Assembly (NCBI GenBank): GCA_012959465.1
Contig: DUDC01000029.1
Coordinates: 1 to 42,577, forward strand
From: Planctomycetaceae bacterium
Lineage (GTDB): Bacteria > Planctomycetota > Planctomycetia > Pirellulales > Pirellulaceae
Reading direction: 5' to 3'
DNA: 42,577 nt
Shown here: piece by piece, positions 33,385 through 41,192 of the stretch
Numbering within the stretch: position 1 is the first letter of the stretch
Layout of the letters: each line of letters begins with the position of its first letter
The notes under the pieces: generated by a model
The model's database searches: none
What the model was told of the DNA's origin: nothing
What the model saw: the letters and a program-made list of their open reading frames with translations, nothing else
Translations under genes and position numbers: made by a program

Positions 33385-33421
33385 GGTGCGGGCGAACACG
33401 TCAGGAATTTCCCCGCTTTGG

Positions 33422-35155
33422 TCACGCCCGCAACTGAGCCGAGAAATCGCTCCAACAGCAAGCATTGGCAACATGCTGCGACGTGAGACCAGCCCGCCGC
33501 GCTTGAAGGATACCAAAACGCATCACGTCCAGTCCTTCAACGCTGTGGGCATCGGTGTTGATCACAATCGGGATTTGATGCTGCACCGCGGCCTGGCAGT
33601 GTGTGTCATGAAGGTCGAGTCGCAATGGGTTGGCATTCAGTTCGAGCATCTTGCCGTGTTGCTTGCAGGCGGAAAACACGGCGTCCATGTCAACATCGTA
33701 CGCTTCACGTCGGTTGATCAGTCGGCCGGTCGGGTGTGCTACGGCGTTCACCGACGGGTGTTCGATGGCACCTAGTAGGCGATCGGTGATTTGTTGTCGT
33801 GGCTGTTTTTGTCCATAGTGAATCGCAGCTAACACCCAATCGGCTTCCGCGAGAACATCGTCCGGAAGGTCCATTCCCCCTTTCTCCAAGATGTCACATT
33901 CGATCCCTTTTAGAATATGAATGCGACCTTCGAACTCGGGTCGTATGCGGTCGATTTCGTCCCACTGTTCGCGCGCTCGCACGGAGTTTAATCCGTTGGC
34001 CATGGTTACACGCTGAGAATGATCGGTAATCGCGATGTACTCAAGGCCTCGCGTGATCGCCGCATCGATCATCTGGCGCAACGAAGCTCGTCCGTCAGTC
34101 CACGTGGTATGCATGTGCAAATCGCCCCGAATCTCGGACAGAGTCAACAACTCAGGCAGGTTATTCTTTTCGGCCCATAGGAATTCCTGTCGGCACTCGC
34201 GCAACTCTGGCGGGATCCATGGTAGTTCCAGCGTTTGGTATACATCCTCCTCGGTCTGTCCGGCGATATACGTTTCCTCTTCGCCATCGATTCGGTAAAC
34301 ACCCCATTCGTTGATCTTCAGGCCACGGCTCTTGGCCCTTCCCCGCAACTCGACGTTGTGTTCCTTGGATCCTGTGAAGTACTGTAGCGCTGCGCCAAAC
34401 GACTCTTCAGGGACAAGTCGCAGGTCGACCTGGAGTCCCGACTGGAGGCGAATCGACATCTTCGTCCCGCCTCGAACGATCGTGTCGCGCAAGCTGGGAT
34501 AGGCGGCGAATCGGTCCATGACCGCATCCGGCTCCTGCGATACAATCAGGATGTCGAGATCGCCAATTGTCTCCTTACAACGCCGGTAACTTCCGGCTAG
34601 CTCCAGTTGCTCAAGCTTGGCGGGACCTTCGAGCAAGAACTGGCGGATGTCAGAAGCAACGGCGTCTGCTTCCGACCAATAGATTCGGTCGCCCGCCGTT
34701 GCCGCGAATTCAAGGTTGGCGAGAATGGCCTGTTCCGTCTTTTCGCCGAAACCACTCAATTTTCGCACTTGACCTGTCTCGCATGCGATTTTCAATTCGT
34801 CGAGTGATTTGATGTGCAATTCCTGGTACAGGACTGCAGCCTTCTTTGGGCCCATTCCCGGAATGCGCAATAGCTGTAAAACCGTTTCGGGTATTTTCTG
34901 ACGCAACTCGTCCAGCTGCGGAAGGGACCCTGTCTCGACAAGTGTGACGCATTTTTCAGCGAGGCTTTTACCTATTCCGTCAAGTTTCGTCAGTTGCTGC
35001 GGCGACTCTGCGACAATGGTCGCGATCGATTCCGATAGGTCGCTAATGACACGCGCGCTGTTTCGGTAGGACCGAATGCGAAATGGATTGGAGCTTTGGA
35101 ATTCCAATAAATCGGCCAACAATTCGAAAATGGCCGCGATTTGGGCGTTGTTCAT
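33422..35155 (-). CDS. polX: DNA polymerase X family protein with PHP domain
   Basis: A 577-residue PolX. Helix-hairpin-helix motifs are at LDGIGKSLAEKCV and IPGMGPKKAAVLY. The nucleotidyltransferase core has GSYRRCKETIGDLDILI with the two catalytic aspartates in GDLDI, and the third in LQVDLRLVP. The YFTGSKEHN motif follows. The C-terminal PHP domain keeps its metal ligands: GDLHMHTTWTDG, ITDHSQRV, GIECDIL and NTDAHSVEG. PolX fills short gaps in base excision repair, and the PHP domain provides a 3'-5' exonuclease or phosphatase activity. It is convergent with the cassette at 31288-33384. An 8-bp inverted repeat (TGCGGGCG at 33387-33394, CGCCCGCA at 33425-33432) spans its stop codon. Confidence 0.95.
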   Translation of the reverse strand: MNNAQIAAIFELLADLLEFQSSNPFRIRSYRNSARVISDLSESIATIVAESPQQLTKLDGIGKSLAEKCVTLVETGSLPQLDELRQKIPETVLQLLRIPGMGPKKAAVLYQELHIKSLDELKIACETGQVRKLSGFGEKTEQAILANLEFAATAGDRIYWSEADAVASDIRQFLLEGPAKLEQLELAGSYRRCKETIGDLDILIVSQEPDAVMDRFAAYPSLRDTIVRGGTKMSIRLQSGLQVDLRLVPEESFGAALQYFTGSKEHNVELRGRAKSRGLKINEWGVYRIDGEEETYIAGQTEEDVYQTLELPWIPPELRECRQEFLWAEKNNLPELLTLSEIRGDLHMHTTWTDGRASLRQMIDAAITRGLEYIAITDHSQRVTMANGLNSVRAREQWDEIDRIRPEFEGRIHILKGIECDILEKGGMDLPDDVLAEADWVLAAIHYGQKQPRQQITDRLLGAIEHPSVNAVAHPTGRLINRREAYDVDMDAVFSACKQHGKMLELNANPLRLDLHDTHCQAAVQHQIPIVINTDAHSVEGLDVMRFGILQARRAGLTSQHVANACCWSDFSAQLRA

Positions 35156-35180
35156 GACGACGGCTGTCCTCTACTGACGC

Positions 35181-36164
35181 TCAAGTGTGGATCTCGACGA
35201 TATCCTTGTCATGGACGACATAGTCGCCTTTCACGATCGTACCTGGATGGACTTCACTGCCCCAAATACGGGCGGACTTGAAGTTCTCTACAAGATCCTT
35301 GTGTATCAACTCGGCGACATTTATCAATGTCTCACCTCGACGAACGGTGAAGGGCTTTTCCATGTCCGCTTCCCGATTGCTTGGCTGTTTGGTGTAGACG
35401 CGGACCACGTCCAACGCTCGATAGATCGTCTCGCGCAGTTCTTCAATGCCTTCACCGGTTGTTGCCGACGTGCGGTATTCGCGAAAGTCATACTCGCAAA
35501 ACTCCTTCAACATCTTGTACCGATCATCCGCCTCCGCATCATCAATCTTGTTCAAGACGACGACTGTCTTGGTATAGGTTCTTCCCACATCCGTCTCATC
35601 GAGGTAGCTTTCGTTTGCCAGTCGCGTTTTTGTGGTATTGAGTTTTTCTTGAAGTTCACGAGCCGCGTCGATCCCATCGTCGGTGCCGATATCGATCAGC
35701 CACAGCACCAAATCGGCGCCGCGGATTAACGCTTGGACATGAGCGTCAAAGAGGTCGTGTGCGATAGGTGGCGTATCGATTAGTTGAACCATGACATCGT
35801 CGAACGGCATCATGGCGGGAGTGGCTTCGCGGGTGGTAAACGGATACGGTGCAACCTCTGGCTCTGCGCGGGTCATTGATCGAATCAGCTGGCTCTTCCC
35901 AGCGTTCGGCCCACCAATCAAGACAACACGACCGGCGCCCTGTCGTGGAATTCGCAATCGAGTTCGTTTTTCGGAAGCACTCTCGGATTCTCTCTTGACT
36001 CGACTTATCTTCTGCTTGAGGTCTGCTTGGAGTTTGTCGGTACCCTTGTGTTTGGGAAGCTCACGCAACATCAGCTGTAGCAAACGCAACTCGTCTTCGA
36101 GCGATGTCGCTCGGCGATACTCGGCTTCGGCCTTCAGGTATTGTTGTGTCAGATTCGCGGGCAT
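35181..36164 (-). CDS. DRG/Obg-like GTPase with TGS domain
   Basis: A 327-residue GTPase of the DRG/Obg-like group. The N-terminal helical part (about 1-70) ends with KRTRLRIPRQGAG before the G domain. G1 is GGPNAGKS at about 84-91, G2 TTREATP, G3 LIDTPP and G4 VVLNKID. The G3 motif has P in place of the usual glycine (DTPG), which may affect the switch or represent a subfamily feature. A C-terminal TGS domain (KPFTVRRGETLINVAELIHKD) covers about 260-327. DRG/Obg-type GTPases act in translation or ribosome biogenesis; the exact substrate is unknown. The gene is 25 bp upstream of polX on the same strand and is probably cotranscribed. Confidence 0.88.
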   Translation of the reverse strand: MPANLTQQYLKAEAEYRRATSLEDELRLLQLMLRELPKHKGTDKLQADLKQKISRVKRESESASEKRTRLRIPRQGAGRVVLIGGPNAGKSQLIRSMTRAEPEVAPYPFTTREATPAMMPFDDVMVQLIDTPPIAHDLFDAHVQALIRGADLVLWLIDIGTDDGIDAARELQEKLNTTKTRLANESYLDETDVGRTYTKTVVVLNKIDDAEADDRYKMLKEFCEYDFREYRTSATTGEGIEELRETIYRALDVVRVYTKQPSNREADMEKPFTVRRGETLINVAELIHKDLVENFKSARIWGSEVHPGTIVKGDYVVHDKDIVEIHT

Positions 36165-36566
36165 GGATCGGTTGTCTGGTCAGCTGCCACCGCGGAGCGG
36201 TTTATCGATTCAGTCGCGATTTTCTGGTCCACACGACTTCAGGCGATTATATCCCAGCGACATGGTGGCGCAAGTGTCCCGCACCAGAACAAAGCCATGG
36301 CCGTACAATCGCTACAACCCAATTTTTTCGCGTAAGGTTATAGATTACCGACAGTTCGTGGTTTTTGTGTTCGTGATAACGTGACCTCGATATTGGCAAA
36401 CTTGAGAAAATCTGGACGTTTTTCTGCACGAACATCGGCCTGCGGCGTACCTTTTGGGGTGGAGCTGCCGCCGGCTTTCTCTAGTTTGGGTCGCGCTGCG
36501 AATGTGGACTCATACTGGCGATTGTAACTTGACGAAACTTCAATCCTCGTTTTTGGAATATTGGTA
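36165..36566. other. Divergent intergenic region
   Basis: A 400-bp gap between the divergent GTPase and the secreted protein gene. No gene, strong hairpin or convincing promoter was found; short inverted GC stretches near 36468-36480 are too small to interpret. Confidence 0.4.
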
Positions 36567-37601
36567 ATGGCGATCTTAGGTCGACGCTTTGCGTTCAGTG
36601 CGACTTTTTTGGCAATGTCGGTGATGGTGATCCCATCCGCTTCGGCAGGTCCGTTGATCGATTGGTTGTTCGGTCGTCGGAGTGCCGCGCCGATGCCCTG
36701 TGCCTCATGTGGCGCGACTTCGGAGCAATCAAACCGAACAGTGATTTCCTATTCGGTTCCGACATCAACCACGTACGCACCTTCCTATCGCACCGTCTGG
36801 CAGCGCGTCCCCGTGACAAATTATCGTCCGACGGTGTCGTACGATCCGACCACGCGGCAAAACGTGACGAAATTGCAGCCGTGTAGCAGCTACGAATGGC
36901 AGGCGCGGCGAGTGCCGACTCGATTGTACCGCCCGTTGCTCGGTCGACTATTCGGCACATCTCGGCCATATGACCAACGCACTTTGTTTCGTGCACCGAC
37001 GTCGACGTATGCCTACACGTCTCCCCGTTATCTGAATCCGAATTCTGCCGCTTCCGCGTGGACTAACTGTCCACCCGCCGGTCGTATTCTCTCGTCGCAA
37101 GGCGAATACTATTCGCCCGGAGCGACAACGATGGGAGCCAACGAGGGTTGGGAAGACGCTGTTCGGAACCGTGATAACCAAGACGCACCCGCCGTGTCAC
37201 CAGACACCGAAATTCCCGCTACGGACTATTCCAAAGAAAAGGATGCGGGTGGAGTTGACCCCGAAAACATGCAGTATCAGTTTTCTCCTCGGGAGAAAAC
37301 CGGGCCGAGGTCGGCCTCGAATACGCCTTTGAATGGTCGACGTCCCCGACCCATTCCAGATCCAGACGCGACATTTCAGTCGGATCGTCCCAATCCACCT
37401 CAATTGATCCGCCCTCGCGTCAAAACGGCTGTCGCCGGACCCGAGGCAGGTGCCTTTGTGCTGATCAGTTGGCCAGAACGAACCGCTGGCCGTGTGGCTC
37501 CCGCCGTTCTTCATCAACCGACTTCGGATGGTAGTAAGTGGCGAGCGCCCACAAACAAAACCACTGATTGGCAAGACGATGGCTGGCGTTCGGTCCGATA
37601 G
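36567..37601 (+). CDS. Secreted Tyr/Pro/Arg-rich planctomycetal protein
   Basis: The ATG at 36567 gives 344 residues with a clear signal peptide (FATFLAMSVMVI-type core ending PSASAG). The next stretch is PLIDWLFGRRSAAPMPCASC, then a region rich in Tyr, Arg, Pro and Thr with repeated Y-x-P motifs (TYAPSYRTVWQRVPVTNYRP, YDPTTRQNVTKLQPCSSYEW). The second half is hydrophilic, low in complexity and Pro/Asp-rich (PRPIPDPDATFQSDRPNPPQ). There is no enzyme motif. It looks like a cell-envelope or extracellular structural protein, a type common in Planctomycetota, but I cannot name a family. Cysteines of the CxxC motif (CASC) may form a disulfide. It stands alone with no obvious operon partner. Confidence 0.7.
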   Translation: MAILGRRFAFSATFLAMSVMVIPSASAGPLIDWLFGRRSAAPMPCASCGATSEQSNRTVISYSVPTSTTYAPSYRTVWQRVPVTNYRPTVSYDPTTRQNVTKLQPCSSYEWQARRVPTRLYRPLLGRLFGTSRPYDQRTLFRAPTSTYAYTSPRYLNPNSAASAWTNCPPAGRILSSQGEYYSPGATTMGANEGWEDAVRNRDNQDAPAVSPDTEIPATDYSKEKDAGGVDPENMQYQFSPREKTGPRSASNTPLNGRRPRPIPDPDATFQSDRPNPPQLIRPRVKTAVAGPEAGAFVLISWPERTAGRVAPAVLHQPTSDGSKWRAPTNKTTDWQDDGWRSVR

Positions 37602-37641
37602 GCGGCGTGGTTGGTTGCGGCTGAAAAACGCGGCGCTGACC

Positions 37642-38211
37642 CTACCGCAAGATCTCAACGATCTGCTCAGAGAGTGGTGCTAAATCTGGATCGTTGTAGC
37701 AATCGGCTGAATTCATCACGTGCCGCGCCAATTCGTCCCGCTGTTCCGGTGTGAGCACTTTAAGAAGTTGTTGCACATAGTCGCAGGCAGACGTGTCGTT
37801 CTCGATAGTCGATTGACGCATTGCGTAGATGTCCTCTGGCTCGATGGTGTCTCCGTCTGAATGTGTTGCAAAACCAGATTGCAACACGGCGACCAGATCA
37901 TCGTTCAAATTGCGACTTCCTCCCAGCATCTGCAGGACGGAGCGAAGGCAGCTACCTGCGAACACGACGGGCGATTGCCCGCGTTCCTGTTTCGTCACTG
38001 AATGTTCCACGAGTTGACGTAGCGAAAACTGCACGCGGCATTTCGTGCACTCGACTCCGGTCTGGATTCTTCGCACCGTAAGTAGCGGAAAGCTTAGAAA
38101 GGTGACGTAGTGCTTCTCGTGCACCTTGCGAGTGCGCTGTTCGGCCTCGCAGATTGGACAATCGAACGATCCATCAATTCGAGACTCGACGCAATCCGTT
38201 TTTATGTACAT
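37642..38211 (-). CDS. Zinc-ribbon protein with C-terminal helical domain
   Basis: The ATG at 38211, with GGAG at good spacing, gives 189 residues starting MYIKTDCVES. A zinc ribbon is formed by CPIC near residue 18 and CTKC near 60, flanking a beta region (HYVTFLSFPLLTVRRIQTG) as in the short zinc-ribbon domains of membrane-associated bacterial proteins. The remaining 120 residues are helical, acidic and rich in Leu (VLQSGFATHSDGDTIEPEDIYAM, QQLLKVLTPEQRDELARHVM), somewhat like a TerB-type domain, though this is tentative. No signal peptide or catalytic motif is seen. The gene lies 135 bp downstream of the peptidase gene's stop codon. The function is unknown. Confidence 0.7.
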   Translation of the reverse strand: MYIKTDCVESRIDGSFDCPICEAEQRTRKVHEKHYVTFLSFPLLTVRRIQTGVECTKCRVQFSLRQLVEHSVTKQERGQSPVVFAGSCLRSVLQMLGGSRNLNDDLVAVLQSGFATHSDGDTIEPEDIYAMRQSTIENDTSACDYVQQLLKVLTPEQRDELARHVMNSADCYNDPDLAPLSEQIVEILR

Positions 38212-38346
38212 CACTACTCCGTGCGGCGGGCGGTCTGTGGTTGTGCGATCCAAGTGGTGGACCGGCCTGTGTGGAGTTAGTCCGACAGCGCTGGAATGCG
38301 ACAGAACGGAGCCTGTATGGTAAGGAATTGTTTGGCCGAATCCAGA

Positions 38347-40635
38347 TTACTTACCATTTTGCGGGAGATGTTCGAACAAATAGTCAGTCATCAAAGTGCG
38401 CAGATGCAACGTCGTATTTGAACCTTCGCGGATCGAATGCGTGCGGTTTGGGTATGCCATCATCGAGAACTTCTTGTTGTGTTTAACCAACTCGTTGATT
38501 AGAAGTTCGGTCGTCTGGTAATGGCAGTTGTCGTCACCCGTTCCGTGCACCAAAAGTAAATTGCCTTTTAGTGCTTTCGCGAAATGTATAGGCGAACCCT
38601 GGCGGTACCCACTTGGATTGTCGTTTGGCAGTCCCATATACCGTTCCTGATAGATGGTATCGTAGAACCTCTGATTGGGCACCGGTGCGATGGCGACCGC
38701 CGTGCGGTACAAGTCGGGGTATTTGAAGATCGCATTCAGGCTCATCGAACCGCCCCCGCTCCATCCCCACACGCCAACCCGCGTGGGATCAAGATAACTA
38801 CGTTGTTTCAGCAATTCGCCAATAGCAGCCGCTTGGTCTCGCGGCGCAATGATGCCAACTTGTCGATAGATCGACTTTCGCCATGTGCGGCCCTTGGGTG
38901 CCTTCGTTCCGCGGTTGTCTATACTCACGACGACGTAGCCCTGTTGGGCCATCATTTGGTGCCAGAGAAAATTGCCACCACTCCATCGATTTGTCACGGT
39001 GCTGCCCGCCGGTTCGCCGTACACGTAGACCAGCAGTGGATATTTCTGGTCTTTATCCATCTGTGGGGGACGCATGCACCACCCGTCACACAAATGGCCG
39101 CTGGGAAGTTCGACCTTAAAAAACTCCACTGGGTTGCGGTTAACCTCGCCCCAGGTTTTGGCAAGTTGCTTGTTCTTGACCAACCGACGGATTGTCTGAT
39201 GTGTCGAAAGCTCGACCAGTTCGATTGTCGGAACGGTTTCGGTTGATGACCAAGTATGGACCGCCCACCGCCCGTCTGGAGAGACAGAATAATTGTGCCA
39301 TCCGGTCTCTGTGGGTGGAGTGAGTCGCTGTAATGCTGAGCCATCAAACGACTGACGGAATAAGTAGCGGCAGGTTGCGTCATCCGGTGACGCGATGAAG
39401 TAAAGCCAGTGACCCGACTCGTCGACATGAAGAAGCCGTATGACATCGGACTCACCCGGAGTGGCGCAACGCGAGTTGCCTTTGCGATCGGAGAGGTAGA
39501 CGTGTCGCCATCCGTCGCGTTCGCTGGTCCAGGTAAAAGTCTCTCTGTTGTCGATCCACACCAACTCGTCACACGCCTCGACCCATGCCGGATCCTGATC
39601 GATGAAACACTCCGTCACAGTACCAGTGGCCGCTTCTGCCAGCAGAAGGCGGTTCGTGTTCTGCAGACGATTAAGCTGTTGCAATGCTATTTGCTGGTTG
39701 TCCAGCCAGTCCATTCTGGCGATATAGTGATTTCTAGGATCACCGTCTACGTTCAACCATTGGGTTTGCTGAGTCGACACGTCGGCGACACCAACTTGGC
39801 AGATTGCATTCTGTTCACCCACTTTGGGATAGGCAAACTCGTGGATTGTCGGGTAAAGCCCCTTTGTATTATCGACCAGCGAGAAGGTCCGCACTCCCTT
39901 TGTGTCAATTTGCCAGTAGGCGATTGACCGTCCATCTGGGCTCCACCGAAAGCCGTCTCGTAAACCCAGTTCCTCTTCATACACCCAGTCGAACGTGCCA
40001 TTGATGACGAATGGTGACGAGGCCACTGTAAGTCGAGTTACTCGGGGTTCGCGGAGGTCTTCGACATAGATATCGCGATTGTGTACGTAGGCTACCTGAT
40101 TGCCCGTCGGCGAGAACTTAGCGAACATCAGCGAGGACGCCGGAAGATCTCCACCGAGCTTTCGCAATTCTCCGCTAGCGCGGTCCAGTACCCAATAATC
40201 TCCTCGAGTCCGGCGCCGCCAAACCCTCTTTGAATTGGTATAGATAAGGACTTTTCCAAGCGACTTGGAGAACGAATACGACTCAATTTTGATCGGCGAC
40301 GATTCCAAGTCGGGAGTCACTTCATGGGCCGAGACGAGGATTGTTCTCGCCCCAGTGATCGCGTCATGTCTAACAATTTCTTGGCCGCTACTCCCGTTTT
40401 CCAACGTGGTGTAACCGTGGCTGTCGGTGAGCCATTGAATCGATAGCGACTCGCCTTCGAAATCGGTTGAGTTGTAGATGCGGTCGAGACTCAATTGGGA
40501 TTTCTTGTCATGAGGTTGAGCCGACAACGGCGATGCGAGTGTCGCCAGCAACGCGATGACTTTTAGGGCTTGGGAGGCAGTAGGGAGGGTGGAGTGCACG
40601 ATGGCCTCATTCGATGGGTTTTCTTGTCTCTTCAC
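38347..40635 (-). CDS. Dipeptidyl peptidase IV-like serine peptidase (S9B)
   Basis: A 762-residue S9 family peptidase. Residues of about 24-40 form a signal peptide (VIALLATLASPLSAQ). The N-terminal eight-bladed propeller (DPPIV N-terminal domain) covers about 70-470 and includes the characteristic FDWVYEEELGLRDGFRWSPDG, which carries the paired glutamates that bind the substrate N-terminus. The C-terminal alpha/beta-hydrolase domain has the catalytic triad: Ser626 in GWSGGGS, Asp701 in HGTGDDN and His733 in NRTHSI. It removes X-Pro or X-Ala dipeptides from peptide N-termini in the periplasm or outside the cell. The start is a GTG at 40635 with AAAGGTG upstream. It shares its strand with the DUF1501 gene but is 557 bp away, so it is probably separately transcribed. 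Confidence 0.93.
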   Translation of the reverse strand: MKRQENPSNEAIVHSTLPTASQALKVIALLATLASPLSAQPHDKKSQLSLDRIYNSTDFEGESLSIQWLTDSHGYTTLENGSSGQEIVRHDAITGARTILVSAHEVTPDLESSPIKIESYSFSKSLGKVLIYTNSKRVWRRRTRGDYWVLDRASGELRKLGGDLPASSLMFAKFSPTGNQVAYVHNRDIYVEDLREPRVTRLTVASSPFVINGTFDWVYEEELGLRDGFRWSPDGRSIAYWQIDTKGVRTFSLVDNTKGLYPTIHEFAYPKVGEQNAICQVGVADVSTQQTQWLNVDGDPRNHYIARMDWLDNQQIALQQLNRLQNTNRLLLAEAATGTVTECFIDQDPAWVEACDELVWIDNRETFTWTSERDGWRHVYLSDRKGNSRCATPGESDVIRLLHVDESGHWLYFIASPDDATCRYLFRQSFDGSALQRLTPPTETGWHNYSVSPDGRWAVHTWSSTETVPTIELVELSTHQTIRRLVKNKQLAKTWGEVNRNPVEFFKVELPSGHLCDGWCMRPPQMDKDQKYPLLVYVYGEPAGSTVTNRWSGGNFLWHQMMAQQGYVVVSIDNRGTKAPKGRTWRKSIYRQVGIIAPRDQAAAIGELLKQRSYLDPTRVGVWGWSGGGSMSLNAIFKYPDLYRTAVAIAPVPNQRFYDTIYQERYMGLPNDNPSGYRQGSPIHFAKALKGNLLLVHGTGDDNCHYQTTELLINELVKHNKKFSMMAYPNRTHSIREGSNTTLHLRTLMTDYLFEHLPQNGK

Positions 40636-41192
40636 AGCACCTTTAGAGTGATTTGGGGATCTCCAGGCGTCAATCCTGGGGAATCCAAAGTTTGAACGTA
40701 TCCTTTTTCACCCAAGCCGATCGCTGTGATGCGGGGACGTTGAGTCGTATTGGCGAGATTCTATCCAAGCCACTAAAAACAGCCTTGTTCTTCGATTCGG
40801 GATGGTCCGAATAGTGCGATACCGCGGTTGGTGACGCCTGGATTAGCCCCATTCGATATTCTTGGACGACTTTGCGTCCGCATCTTTGAATCAATGATCA
40901 TTCGCTCGTTCGGCGGACTATTCTAGAAGCCGGCAGTGGATTTCAAATCCAGTTGGCCGAAACCCGTTTCCAGCCTCTTGGCGCGGAAAAGAAACTCCTA
41001 CGAGCAGAGCCTCAACGGCTCAACACAGGATGAAATCGTGAAAAAGTTGGCGCGACTCTTTCAAGATAAATGGTGCACAGTATTTCACAGCCACCGTCGG
41101 TATTTTGTGCGCAACAATGTTGTCGTATTTTGCCGAACCTGTGATCGCCGGCTGTAGATCGACGTAATCTGTCGCGGCCGTTCTAGCGGTGG
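40636..41192. other. Long intergenic region with a tRNA-Sec-like anticodon arm
   Basis: A 557-bp gap without a supported gene. Two short open frames (40670-40894 minus, 40936-41157 plus) have no recognisable family and no good Shine-Dalgarno, so I leave them out. At 40937-40956 there is a stretch resembling the anticodon arm of tRNA-Sec, listed separately. Confidence 0.5.
40931..40975 (+). pseudogene. tRNA-Sec-like fragment (anticodon arm plus variable-arm-like helix)
   Basis: TGGATTTCAAATCCAGTTGG (40937-40956) matches the anticodon arm of E. coli tRNA-Sec, as I remember it, at 19 of 20 positions. The loop TTTCAAA carries anticodon TCA (40943-40945). The following 40955-40975 can form a seven-pair long-variable-arm-like helix (GGC-GAAA against TTTC-GCC with bulges). 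I find no T arm with TTCRA, no D arm and no 8-bp acceptor stem, and the closing pair of a 5-bp anticodon stem would be G-G. It is therefore a fragment, a decayed copy or a chance similarity, not a working selC. Confidence 0.35.

Noticed and set aside
33387..33432. 8-bp inverted repeat TGCGGGCG/CGCCCGCA across the end of polX as a terminator
   Set aside because: The 30-nt loop and the position over the stop codon make it a weak case; mentioned only under polX.
40937..41010. A complete functional selC gene
   Set aside because: No TTCRA T-loop, no D arm with GG and no 8-bp acceptor stem could be assembled within 120 bp on either side.
40670..41157. Two short frames in the gap before the DUF1501 gene
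   Set aside because: Neither has a Shine-Dalgarno, a recognisable family or support from neighbours.
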